In this document: positions 18,165 to 27,271 of the stretch, in pieces
Layout: each line of letters starts with the position of its first letter
Numbering within the stretch: the stretch's first letter is position 1
Source: an uncultured Campylobacter sp.
GTDB lineage: Bacteria > Campylobacterota > Campylobacteria > Campylobacterales > Campylobacteraceae
Assembly: GCF_937921625.1 (NCBI RefSeq)
Contig: NZ_CAKZTI010000036.1
Coordinates: forward strand, 62,001 to 126,000
Direction of reading: 5' to 3'
Length of the DNA stretch: 64,000 nt
Made by a program: the position numbers and the translations under genes
Notes under the pieces: generated by a model
Seen by the model: only the letters and a program-made list of their open reading frames with translations
Databases searched by the model: none
What the model was told of the DNA's origin: nothing

Positions 18165-19232
18165 ATGATTTATCAAATAGGACTTTTGGCTGGTTGGCCA
18201 TATGCAATATCGGAAAATTTAAGAAAAAGAGGATTTGAAGCTATAAATATAATATTAACTTCTGAAGATAGAGGTGCTATAAATGATAAGCAAGGCAAAG
18301 AAATATTATCAAAAAGAGCCTTAAAATATGACAAGGCTTTAAATAGCGGTAAAGATAGTGCTGTTGTTAAGCTATTTAATAGGATAAAATTAGTTTTTGA
18401 GATTATTAAAAACGGGCAGATGGTTCATTATCACGGCGGGACAATACTACCATTTTGTCTTGATACATATATTTTTAAATTTTTTAAAATTCCAATGTTT
18501 ATTAGTTGGGGTGGTACGGATGCAAGAATTGTAGAAATGGCAGTTAGCGATAACCCATTTTTCTATAGATTTAACGATTCTTATACGGATAAAAAAATAA
18601 GACAAAAAATGCGTGTTTTAGCAAAGAATGGAGTAAATGTTTTAACAGATCCGGAAATGGAAACTTATTGTATGCCATTTTTTAAAAAGATTTACAGATT
18701 TAGACAGCCTATTGACATAGAAATACTTGATAGTTATTTGGGTTCGAAAAAAGAAGATGGGAACGGTATTGTTAGGATTTTACATATGCCAACTCAGGTT
18801 ATACCAAGAGGTACTGTTTTTGTAGAAGATGCAATTAATAGGTTACAAAAAGATGGTTATAAATTTGAATATAGATTTATAACCAATTTAACTCAGCATG
18901 AAGTTTATCAAGAAATAGTAAATTGCGATATATTGGTTGATGAGCTAAGAACGGGTTCGCACGGTGTTTTGGCGCTCGAATCTTGCGCTTTATATAAACC
19001 TACAATTACATACATTAAAGAGAGCATAATAGATAAGTTTCCAAAAGAGCTGCCATTTGTGAATACAAATCCTATAACAATTTACGATAATCTTAAATTT
19101 TTAATTTTAAATCCTCAGGCAAGAGAGGAGCTGGGTAAAAAGAGCAGAATGTATGTAGAAAAATATCATGAAATAGACCTAGTTGTTGATGATTTAATTA
19201 AAATTTATAAAGAATGCGGTGCAAAGATATAG
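18165..19232 (+). CDS. Putative glycosyltransferase
   Basis: A 355-residue protein of glycosyltransferase type with two Rossmann-like halves. Visible elements are the N-terminal GLLAGWPY segment, a HYHGGT motif (the sugar-transferase donor side of GT-B proteins often has such loops), SWGGTDARI, and a C-terminal LRTGSHGVLALESCAL segment resembling the E-x7-E donor region. An AGGAG ribosome-binding site precedes the ATG. The AT-rich composition matches its upstream neighbours. The sugar and linkage are unknown. Confidence 0.65.
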   Translation: MIYQIGLLAGWPYAISENLRKRGFEAINIILTSEDRGAINDKQGKEILSKRALKYDKALNSGKDSAVVKLFNRIKLVFEIIKNGQMVHYHGGTILPFCLDTYIFKFFKIPMFISWGGTDARIVEMAVSDNPFFYRFNDSYTDKKIRQKMRVLAKNGVNVLTDPEMETYCMPFFKKIYRFRQPIDIEILDSYLGSKKEDGNGIVRILHMPTQVIPRGTVFVEDAINRLQKDGYKFEYRFITNLTQHEVYQEIVNCDILVDELRTGSHGVLALESCALYKPTITYIKESIIDKFPKELPFVNTNPITIYDNLKFLILNPQAREELGKKSRMYVEKYHEIDLVVDDLIKIYKECGAKI

Positions 19233-19236
19233 ATTA

Positions 19237-21324
19237 ATGATATATTTTTATTTTAAGAAACTCACATCAATGACGCCAAGACTAATTTTATTAAAAATTT
19301 ATAATAAATTTTACGTATTTTTTTACAATAAAAGTAAATATTATATCGATTTAATACGAGGCAATACTCATATAAATTTTAACGTTCCGATCATAAAATC
19401 CGGCTATATAAATATAAAAGAGCTTGACCTGTCAAATATAGATCCTAATGTCGCAAGATATCTATCCAAAATGTATATCGACCATAAATTTGATCTACTC
19501 GGCAGCGGCTGGGTAAAAAATAGCTATGATAGCGCGGCGCTCGGGCTTGAGGGCTACAAATACGATATGAATGTTGCGGCGCCCGCGAATGTGCCCGAAG
19601 GCTACGAGCCGATCGATTGGCAAAAAGATGTTAAAAGCGGCTTTCGGTGGAGCGAAAAAAAATGGTACAAAGATCAGCGCATAGCCCATAAACCGGGCAG
19701 CGATATAAAGGTGCCGTGGGAGCTTGCGAGGTTGCAACATCTGCCGCAGCTTGCTATTTTTGCGATGGCGGATCCGAGTTTAAAGGAGCAAAATTTAAAA
19801 GAATTTAAAAACCAAATTTTAGATTTTATCCGCAATAATCCGCCTCGAATGGGCGTAAATTGGGCCTGTACGATGGACGTGGGCATCAGGGTCGCCAATA
19901 TGCTGGCGGCTTGCGATATGTTTTGCCAGATGGACAGTGGCGGAATTTTGGATCAAAATTTCAAGCAGACCTTTTCAAATAGCGTCTACGAGCATGCGCT
20001 TCATATCGTAAATAATCTGGAATATTCGCCGCATCTTACGTCAAATCACTATCTAAGCGATATCGCGGGCTTGCTGCAAGCTTGCGCGTATTTGAACGGC
20101 GGCGGTGAGATAGACGCGTGGCTGGCGTTTGCCGTGCAAGAGATAATTTGCGAAATGAAAAAGGAATTTTACGAAGACGGCGGAAATTTCGAGAGTTCTA
20201 CGAGTTACCACCGCCTAAGCGGCGAGCTGATGGCGTATGCCACGGCTATGATACTGGGTCTAAAAAGCGAGAAAATTTCGTCGCTAAAAAATTACGATGC
20301 AAAGTTTTGGCGTAAAAAACCAGAACTCTTGCCTTTAGAGGAGCAGGAATTTAAAATTTTAAACGGACAAATAGCGCTGCCGCAGTGGTTCGCAGACAGG
20401 CTGTATAAAATCGGCAGGTTTACCGCAGATATCACGAAGCCAAACGGCGAAGTGCCGCAATTTGGCGATAACGACAGCGGCAGGTTTTTCAAATTTAGCC
20501 CAAACGGCGAGTTCTTGAGCAACGAACAAGCCGTGCGAAAATATCTAAATTTAAGCGGCTCCCAGGGCGGCGGCGAGCCGTTTTGGGATGAAAATATCTT
20601 AAACCACTCCACGCTAATTAGCTGTATGGGCGGAATTTTCGATGATGAGATATTTAAAAATGAAATGCGCTTTGAGAGAAGCTTTGTTTACTCGCTCGCA
20701 GGGCGTACGCTGCAAGCGGTCGATAAAACGTATAAAAGTCAGGTCGCTTCTGGCGTGAAATTTAGCGAACTGCCGCACCGAAAAAGCATGGAATTTAAAA
20801 TTCCAAATTCGCAAGAGATCAAAAATCTATTTTATCCGGACAGCGGAATTTTTATTTTCAAATCAGATAAATTTTACCTCGCTATCTGCGCTACGCCGCT
20901 TGGACAGAATGACCACGGCGGACACACGCACAACGACAAGCTAAGCTACGAGCTGTGGATAGACGGCCGCGACATAGCGAGGGATCCAGGTACATATCTT
21001 TATACGCCGATCCCCGGCAGAAGAAATGAATTTCGAAGCGTCAAGGCTCACAACGTGCCGATTATAAGCGATTTGGAACAAAATAGTTGGGGCGAGGGAG
21101 CGATCGGATTATTTGGAATGTTTGCAGAGTGCATATGTGAAGTGGCGGATTTTGGAGAAAATTTTATAAGTCTCGCCGCAGAATATAAAGGCGTAAAAAT
21201 TATTAGAAAATTTGAGATAAAAGGGGACAGCCTGGAGATTATCGATATGGCAAATAGGGAATTTTATTATAGTAAATTTGAGTTATATTCAAATGGGTAT
21301 GGAAAGTTGATAAAAAATGTCTAA
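19237..21324 (+). CDS. Heparinase II/III family protein
   Basis: About 695 residues, with an alpha/alpha-toroid N-terminal half (GVNWACTMDVGIRVANM, SPHLTSNHYLSD) and a beta-sandwich half containing the DHGGHTHNDKLSYEL signature of heparinase II/III-type lyases. The ATG at 19237 was chosen over an in-frame GTG at 19219 that overlaps the previous gene. No convincing signal peptide is seen, unlike catabolic lyases, so it may act in the cytoplasm or need another route. It typically co-occurs with the dehydrogenase fusion seen at 6877-9006. Its composition is much more GC-rich than the preceding 10 kb. Confidence 0.85.
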   Translation: MIYFYFKKLTSMTPRLILLKIYNKFYVFFYNKSKYYIDLIRGNTHINFNVPIIKSGYINIKELDLSNIDPNVARYLSKMYIDHKFDLLGSGWVKNSYDSAALGLEGYKYDMNVAAPANVPEGYEPIDWQKDVKSGFRWSEKKWYKDQRIAHKPGSDIKVPWELARLQHLPQLAIFAMADPSLKEQNLKEFKNQILDFIRNNPPRMGVNWACTMDVGIRVANMLAACDMFCQMDSGGILDQNFKQTFSNSVYEHALHIVNNLEYSPHLTSNHYLSDIAGLLQACAYLNGGGEIDAWLAFAVQEIICEMKKEFYEDGGNFESSTSYHRLSGELMAYATAMILGLKSEKISSLKNYDAKFWRKKPELLPLEEQEFKILNGQIALPQWFADRLYKIGRFTADITKPNGEVPQFGDNDSGRFFKFSPNGEFLSNEQAVRKYLNLSGSQGGGEPFWDENILNHSTLISCMGGIFDDEIFKNEMRFERSFVYSLAGRTLQAVDKTYKSQVASGVKFSELPHRKSMEFKIPNSQEIKNLFYPDSGIFIFKSDKFYLAICATPLGQNDHGGHTHNDKLSYELWIDGRDIARDPGTYLYTPIPGRRNEFRSVKAHNVPIISDLEQNSWGEGAIGLFGMFAECICEVADFGENFISLAAEYKGVKIIRKFEIKGDSLEIIDMANREFYYSKFELYSNGYGKLIKNV

Positions 21325-22477
21325 AAAAGTTTTAATGGCCGTTGCAAATTACTATACTTCGCCGTTTCAAGTCGGCAGCCATCACTATGCCAGGGCGTTT
21401 GAAAAGCTAGGGTATGAGGTACTTTTTATCTCAAATCCTATCTCGCCTATACATAAAATTTTTGCAAATAGCAACGAGCTAAAAGAGCGGGAAAGAATTT
21501 ATAAAAAAGGCGGCGAGCGCGCAGGCGGCATTTTTTATTATGTTCCGCGCTCCCTTTTTACTCCTCAAAACAAGCCGTTTTTATCGTCAAATTTTATCTT
21601 AAACAATTGGCAAAATTTTACGCGTCCGAATTTATTAAATTTTATAAAGGAGCGGGGTTTTAATGAGGTTGATATATTGTGGTTTGATAGCCCATTGTTC
21701 GGCTTTTTGCTAGATTCTGTAACTTATAAAAAATCGATTTTAAGGATAGCCGATTATTCAAAAGGTTTTAATGCAGTTTCTGATACGCAGTTTAAAGCCG
21801 AGATAAATATCGCGAACAAGGTAGATGCAGTCATTTATACGGCTAAAAATTTAAAAGAAAAATATGCCGAGATAAAAGATAAATCTAAAATGAAATATGT
21901 GCCAAATGGCATTGATCTTGATTTCTTTAAAGCGGCAGATAGGTCTTTGCCGCAGGAGCTTGAAGATATTCCTGAGCCTAGGGTAATTTACGTAGGCGCA
22001 ATACATGATTGGTTTGATGTGGATTTAGTATATTACTGTGCTAAAAATTTGCCAAATTATAGTTTTATTATAATAGGTCCGGAGCAAAAAGACCTATCTT
22101 TACTTAAAAAGCTAAAAAACGTGCATATTTTAGGCTCTATTCCATACACTAAAATCCCTGCGTTTTTATATAATTCGCAAGTGGGCATAATTCCTTTTAA
22201 TGTTAAGGATTATCCTGATTTAGTAAATAATATCAATCCGCTAAAGGTATATGAGTACTTTGCTGCCGGAATTCCCGTTGTTGCAATTAGTTGGCAAGAA
22301 CTAAAGCAACTTGAAGATTTGGTTTTTTTGTCTAATTCGAAGGAGGATTTTATGCTTAATATAGAAAAATCTATGCATTCAGATAAGGATAGAATGGATA
22401 AAGCCGCTAATTTCATAAAGGATAATGATTGGAACGCAAAAATACAAAAAATATTGAATTTACTTTTCTCTATATAA
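21317..22477 (+). CDS. Glycosyltransferase, GT4-like
   Basis: A 386-residue GT-B protein. The N-terminal half begins VLMAVANYYTSPFQVGSHHYARAFEKLGYEV, here recognised only in outline, and the C-terminal half has YVGAIHDWFDVDL and an EYFAAGIPVVA donor-binding region. It overlaps the heparinase gene by 8 bases. The acceptor and donor sugars cannot be assigned. Confidence 0.8.
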   Translation: MSKKVLMAVANYYTSPFQVGSHHYARAFEKLGYEVLFISNPISPIHKIFANSNELKERERIYKKGGERAGGIFYYVPRSLFTPQNKPFLSSNFILNNWQNFTRPNLLNFIKERGFNEVDILWFDSPLFGFLLDSVTYKKSILRIADYSKGFNAVSDTQFKAEINIANKVDAVIYTAKNLKEKYAEIKDKSKMKYVPNGIDLDFFKAADRSLPQELEDIPEPRVIYVGAIHDWFDVDLVYYCAKNLPNYSFIIIGPEQKDLSLLKKLKNVHILGSIPYTKIPAFLYNSQVGIIPFNVKDYPDLVNNINPLKVYEYFAAGIPVVAISWQELKQLEDLVFLSNSKEDFMLNIEKSMHSDKDRMDKAANFIKDNDWNAKIQKILNLLFSI

Positions 22478-23658
22478 TAGCTTTTACTTTGTATTGCTTA
22501 AATAATTTTGTTGATAGATTTAGCCTATTTTATTTTGGCTCATATGCGTATATATATAAGGCTTTAATTTATTTAATATGGTTATTTATAGCTGTTTTTT
22601 CTTTTAGAAAAAAGACTTCCATATATATGAATATTTTTATTTGCATATTATTTATTTATATGTTTTTTGATATTAAAATCGGAGCTGTTGCCTTTATAAC
22701 ATATTTTTTACCAGTTATTGCAACCTTCTTTTTCTTTTCAAATTGTATTAGATCAAAAACTCAAATTAATTTTATTATTTCTGGGCTGGGTTCTTTTTTT
22801 ATATTATCGGTTTTTTATGCTGTATTTAATGAGATATTTGGCTATGCCGACTTCGAAAAAGAGGCTTTTAATTTGTTGGGTAACTTATTTGAATCGGATG
22901 GAGAAATTAGAACAAGATCATTTTTTGTGGGGGAACAGACTTTATACATATATGGCATTTCTATTGTCGTGCTATCTTTTATTTTTAGGAATAAATATAA
23001 ATATATTTTTTTATTGGCTCTTGTAGCTCTATCTTGCTTTCATATTCCTAAAAACCCATTGATGTTCGTTGTTATCCTTATTTCTATGCTATTTTTCTTA
23101 AAAATTAAATTTAATCCTATGTTATTTCATATATATTTCTTTGCAAATATTTGTATATTATATTATTTTGCGACAATCACATATCTTTCAGGCGTGTGGT
23201 CTTTATACGGCTCCTGGCTTTATTATACTCCTTTTGGTGCACCTAGTGTTATAACTAGATATGAAATCTGGGATAATGCTATCTCTCTCTTCTTTGCTAA
23301 TCCTTTTGGATATGGTCTTGGAGCGGCTTCGTATGTTTTTGGCAACGCAAAGATTATTACACCCCATTCTGAATATTTAAAAGCACTTATAGAGCTTGGA
23401 GTACTTGGCTTTTGTGTATTTTATGCATTTTTATATCATATAATAAAGATGGCTTGGTTATTATATATAAAAATGAAAGATAATATATTTTTATATTTTA
23501 TAGCATATATTTTTGCTTTTGTTTTTATAAGCTTTTTTAATGATCATTTTTTTGGAAATGCTGAGAAGCTGTTTTTTTGGATGATTACCGGATTGATATA
23601 TAACTTTAACGATAAAGCATTAAACGGGAAATTTGATGCTTCTATTAAACAAAAGTAG
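22429..23658 (+). CDS. wzy: O-antigen polymerase (Wzy-like)
   Basis: Up to 409 residues with around ten membrane segments and a large periplasmic loop; the conserved-looking part is the FANPFGYGLGAASYVFG...PHSEYLKALIELGVLG region, the pattern of the Wzy_C / O-antigen ligase superfamily. The start is uncertain: the open frame begins with TTG at 22429, overlapping the glycosyltransferase by 49 bases, and no ATG occurs near the first membrane segment. Either polymerase or ligase is possible; it is the only such protein here, so polymerase is favoured. Confidence 0.75.
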   Translation: MERKNTKNIEFTFLYIIAFTLYCLNNFVDRFSLFYFGSYAYIYKALIYLIWLFIAVFSFRKKTSIYMNIFICILFIYMFFDIKIGAVAFITYFLPVIATFFFFSNCIRSKTQINFIISGLGSFFILSVFYAVFNEIFGYADFEKEAFNLLGNLFESDGEIRTRSFFVGEQTLYIYGISIVVLSFIFRNKYKYIFLLALVALSCFHIPKNPLMFVVILISMLFFLKIKFNPMLFHIYFFANICILYYFATITYLSGVWSLYGSWLYYTPFGAPSVITRYEIWDNAISLFFANPFGYGLGAASYVFGNAKIITPHSEYLKALIELGVLGFCVFYAFLYHIIKMAWLLYIKMKDNIFLYFIAYIFAFVFISFFNDHFFGNAEKLFFWMITGLIYNFNDKALNGKFDASIKQK

Positions 23659-23685
23659 ATTGATATATTTTTATAAGGTTTTAAA

Positions 23686-24792
23686 ATGAAGAAAATACTT
23701 TTATTATCACTTAGGGCCGATCACGGCGGTGGCCCAAAACACGTCGATCTGCTTATAAATAATTTATCCAGCGATATGGAGATCTTTCTGGCTTGTCCGA
23801 AAGATAAGCCCTATTATAATATGTGGAGCGAGTCAAAAAAGGTTAAAGATATATTTGCCCTGCCGCACAGAAAATTTAGTGTAAAAAAACTCCTTGGGCT
23901 AAATAAATTTATAAAAGATAACGATATAGAGATAGTTCATTCTCATGGCAAAGGTGCGGGCATCTATTCGCGGATGCTTAAAATTTTAAATCCAAGGCTA
24001 AAGATAGTCCATACTTTACACGGCGTTCATATTGGAGAATACGGCTTTTTGAAAAAGAGTGTATATATTTTTTTGGAGCGGTTTTTAACGCTATTTACCG
24101 ATAAATTTATAAATGTTTCAAATAGCGAAAATAGCCTTTGTTTAAAGCTTAGACTATTTAAAAAAAGTAAGTGCGAGATCGTATATAACGGCATAAAAGC
24201 TCTTTTAAAAGATGATCATGCCAAGATAAAATTTAATCTATCGGAAAAAAGGGTAGTTACAACTATTTCGAGATTCGATTATCAGAAAAATATGTCCTTG
24301 GCGTACGAGATAGCTCAAAATTTTAAAGACAACTCAGACATCGTTTTTTTGTGGCTCGGAGACGGCGACGATAGGACAAAATTTGAATCTATGGCGCAAA
24401 AAGACGGCGTAAATATAATCTTTACCGGCTTTACCGACGAAATACCCGCGTATCTATCCGCTACGGACATATACCTGTCTACTTCTAGGTGGGAGGGGCT
24501 ACCTTATGCGCTCATAGAGGCGCAGTCGCTCGGCATCCCGATAGTAGCGACAAACGTCGTGGGAAATAACGAGGTCGTAGAAAACGGCAAAAGCGGATTT
24601 TTGTTTGAGAGCGCACAGCAGGCGCGCCAGGATATAGAAATTTTATTAAATGATGAGCAAATATACGGTAAAATGCAGGGCGAAGCATTGCTAAATTTTA
24701 AAAATAAATTTGATATCGGCATCGCGGTTCGTAAAGTGGAAAAAATTTACGAGGAAATATTTGAAAATAGATCAACTAGGGAGCTGCAATGA
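23686..24792 (+). CDS. Glycosyltransferase family 4
   Basis: A 368-residue GT4 enzyme. It has the N-terminal glycine-rich DHGGGPKHV loop, an HSHGKGAG segment, and the C-terminal donor-site sequence SRWEGLPYALIEAQSLGIPIVA with the E-x7-E pair, then an NGKSGFLF element. An AAGGTTTTAAAATG leader gives the start. Composition shifts from AT-rich at the 5' end to GC-richer at the 3' end. Its stop overlaps the next glycosyltransferase by 4 bases. Confidence 0.88.
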   Translation: MKKILLLSLRADHGGGPKHVDLLINNLSSDMEIFLACPKDKPYYNMWSESKKVKDIFALPHRKFSVKKLLGLNKFIKDNDIEIVHSHGKGAGIYSRMLKILNPRLKIVHTLHGVHIGEYGFLKKSVYIFLERFLTLFTDKFINVSNSENSLCLKLRLFKKSKCEIVYNGIKALLKDDHAKIKFNLSEKRVVTTISRFDYQKNMSLAYEIAQNFKDNSDIVFLWLGDGDDRTKFESMAQKDGVNIIFTGFTDEIPAYLSATDIYLSTSRWEGLPYALIEAQSLGIPIVATNVVGNNEVVENGKSGFLFESAQQARQDIEILLNDEQIYGKMQGEALLNFKNKFDIGIAVRKVEKIYEEIFENRSTRELQ

Positions 24793-25913
24793 AAAAAGCC
24801 CTTATCCACGACTGGTTTAGCACCTATGCGGGCGCGGAGAAATGCGTCGAGAGTTTTACCGATATCTGGGATGATTTTGAAATTTATAGCCTCATCGACT
24901 TTTTAAGCGATACCGACAGAGATAAAATTTTAAAAGGCAAGCGCGCCCACACGAGCTTTATCCAGAAGCTGCCCTTTGCGAAGGATAAATACCGCAACTA
25001 TCTGCCGCTATTTCCGCTTGCGATCGAGCAGTTTGATCTAAGCGGCTACGATGTCGTGCTATCCAGCTCGCATGCCGTCGCAAAGGGGGTGCTGACGCAC
25101 TCAAATCAACTTCATATCGCCTATGTACACACGCCGATCCGCTACGCGTGGGATCTGTATCATCAGTATTTGCGAGAAAGCGGGCTGGATCGCGGTTTAA
25201 AGGGCATGTTGGCGAAGTATTTTTTACATAAAATTAGGCTTTGGGATGCGAGCACCGCAAACCGCGTGGATCACTACGTCGCAAATAGCCGCTACATCGC
25301 GCGCCGTATCAAAAAAACATACGGCAAGCCCAGCGACGTCATCTATCCGCCCGTGGACGTGGATAAATTTACGCTGCGCGAAGCCAAAGAGGAGTTTTAC
25401 CTTACCGCCTCGCGCATGGTACCGTACAAAAAGATCGATCTCATTGTAGAGGCATTTTCGCAGACTGATAAAAAGCTGCTCGTTATCGGCGATGGTCCCG
25501 ATATGGCAAAAATAAAATCAAAAGCGGGCAAAAATGTCGAACTTTTGGGCTTCGCAGATGATGAAACGATGGCGGATCTTATGGGGCGGGCTAAGGCGTT
25601 CGTTTTTGCCGCAGAGGAGGACTTCGGCATTACGCCGGTGGAGGCGCAGGCGTGCGGCACGCCGGTGATCTGCTTTGGGCGCGGCGGCGCTCGCGAGACG
25701 GTGCGCGATGGCGAGAGCGGGCTGTATTTTATGGAGCAAAACGCAAAGGAGCTGCTCGCCGCCGTAGCTAAATTTGAGCAAAATTATGATAAATTTGAGC
25801 CTACAAAAATCAGAGAAAATTCTTTAAAATTTTCGCGCGCGCGCTTTGAAGCCGAGATCAAAAGCTACGTCGAGAAAAAATATGAGGAATTTAAGGACGG
25901 CCTAAATGACTAA
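24789..25913 (+). CDS. Glycosyltransferase family 4, WbaZ-like (possible mannosyltransferase)
   Basis: A 374-residue GT4 enzyme starting KKALIHDWFSTYAGAEKCV, characteristic of the WbaZ / mannosyltransferase group. The donor motif is Glu277-x7-Glu285 in EEDFGITPVEAQACGTPVI, with the following GGARETVRDGESGL. It overlaps both neighbours and directly precedes the GDP-mannose enzyme ManC, which supports but does not prove that it transfers mannose. Composition is GC-rich, like the rest of the 24.8-28.6 kb block. Confidence 0.86.
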   Translation: MKKALIHDWFSTYAGAEKCVESFTDIWDDFEIYSLIDFLSDTDRDKILKGKRAHTSFIQKLPFAKDKYRNYLPLFPLAIEQFDLSGYDVVLSSSHAVAKGVLTHSNQLHIAYVHTPIRYAWDLYHQYLRESGLDRGLKGMLAKYFLHKIRLWDASTANRVDHYVANSRYIARRIKKTYGKPSDVIYPPVDVDKFTLREAKEEFYLTASRMVPYKKIDLIVEAFSQTDKKLLVIGDGPDMAKIKSKAGKNVELLGFADDETMADLMGRAKAFVFAAEEDFGITPVEAQACGTPVICFGRGGARETVRDGESGLYFMEQNAKELLAAVAKFEQNYDKFEPTKIRENSLKFSRARFEAEIKSYVEKKYEEFKDGLND

Positions 25914-27270
25914 TATAATCCTAAGCGGCGGCAGCGGCACGAGGCTGTGGCCCATCAGCCGCACGCTTATGCCAAAGCAGTTCGTGCGCCTCTTTGACGA
26001 TCGCTCGCTTTTTATGATGAGCTACGAGCGAAACTCCCCGCTATGCGAGCGCACGCTCGTCGTCTCGAATGAGCAGCAGTATTTTTTGGTGCTCGATCAG
26101 CTTGAGACCCTAGGCGCGCGCGGCGTAAAATTTCTACTCGAGCCCGTCGGCAGAAACACGGCCCCTGCGATCGCGCTTGCATGTTTGAGCTTAAAGGCCG
26201 AGGAGATCGTTTTCGTAACGCCGAGCGATCATCTCATTAGAAATGAAGCGGCGTATAAAAACAGCGTCTTGCGCGCGCATGAGCTTGCGAAGCAGGGATT
26301 TTTGGTGACGTTTGGTATCAAGCCCGCGGATGCAAATACGGGTTACGGCTATATCGAAGCAAGCGGCGAGGACGTGTTAAAATTTCACGAAAAGCCTGAG
26401 CTTGCGGCGGCGCAAAGCTACATAGCGGCGGGGAATTTTTACTGGAACAGCGGCATGTTTATGTTTAAAGCCGGCGTATTTTTGAGCGAACTAAAATCGC
26501 AAAGTCCTGAAATTTACGAAGCCTGCGTTCGTGCACACGAAAATTCTAATGCGGAAAATCCGATTAGAATTAAACTAGGCGATATGCAAGAGATCCCCTC
26601 AGATAGTATCGATTACGCAGTTATGGAGCGCACGAGCCTTGCTAAGGTCGTGCCCGCAGATATCGGCTGGAGCGATCTGGGAAGCTTCGATAGCTTAGAC
26701 GCCGAGCTGCCTAAAGACGCGAACGGCAACACCGCAAGCGAGCAAAATATCGCTCTAAATTCTAAAAACAATCTCATCATCGGCTCGGACCGCACGATAG
26801 CCGCTATAGATGTCGAGGATCTCGCTATAGTCGATACCAAGGACGCCCTACTTATATGCAAAAAAGGCTCTGCCCAAAAGGTAAAGCAGGTGGTGGAGCG
26901 GCTAAAGGATAGTGATCTAGCGCGCGTGCACGTAACGACGCACCGTCCGTGGGGCAGCTACACGGTGCTCGAAGATGAGCGTGGCTATAAGATCAAGCGC
27001 ATCGTCGTAAAGCCCGGCAAGCGACTATCGCTGCAGAAGCACTACCATCGCAACGAGCACTGGATCGTCGTTAGCGGCACTGCGACTGTGACCGTGGGCG
27101 AGCGGAATTTCTTGCTGCGCGAGAACGAATCGACGTTCATTAGAATGGGCGAGGTCCACCGCCTCGCAAACGAAGGCAAGATCCCCGTAGTGCTAATCGA
27201 AGCTCAAGTCGGCAGCTATACCGGCGAGGACGATATCGTGCGCCTGCAAGATGATTTTAATAGGAGTTAG
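25906..27270 (+). CDS. manC: Mannose-1-phosphate guanylyltransferase / mannose-6-phosphate isomerase
   Basis: A 454-residue bifunctional type II PMI-GMP enzyme. The nucleotidyltransferase signature SGGSGTRLWP-x5-MPKQF occupies residues 7-26, and the C-terminal cupin (from about 345) contains RPWGSY and HYHRNEHWIVVSG, the metal-binding isomerase site. It makes GDP-mannose precursor steps from fructose-6-phosphate and mannose-1-phosphate. A phosphomannomutase is not in this window. It overlaps the upstream glycosyltransferase by 8 bases. Confidence 0.94.
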   Translation: MTNIILSGGSGTRLWPISRTLMPKQFVRLFDDRSLFMMSYERNSPLCERTLVVSNEQQYFLVLDQLETLGARGVKFLLEPVGRNTAPAIALACLSLKAEEIVFVTPSDHLIRNEAAYKNSVLRAHELAKQGFLVTFGIKPADANTGYGYIEASGEDVLKFHEKPELAAAQSYIAAGNFYWNSGMFMFKAGVFLSELKSQSPEIYEACVRAHENSNAENPIRIKLGDMQEIPSDSIDYAVMERTSLAKVVPADIGWSDLGSFDSLDAELPKDANGNTASEQNIALNSKNNLIIGSDRTIAAIDVEDLAIVDTKDALLICKKGSAQKVKQVVERLKDSDLARVHVTTHRPWGSYTVLEDERGYKIKRIVVKPGKRLSLQKHYHRNEHWIVVSGTATVTVGERNFLLRENESTFIRMGEVHRLANEGKIPVVLIEAQVGSYTGEDDIVRLQDDFNRS

Positions 27271-27271
27271 G

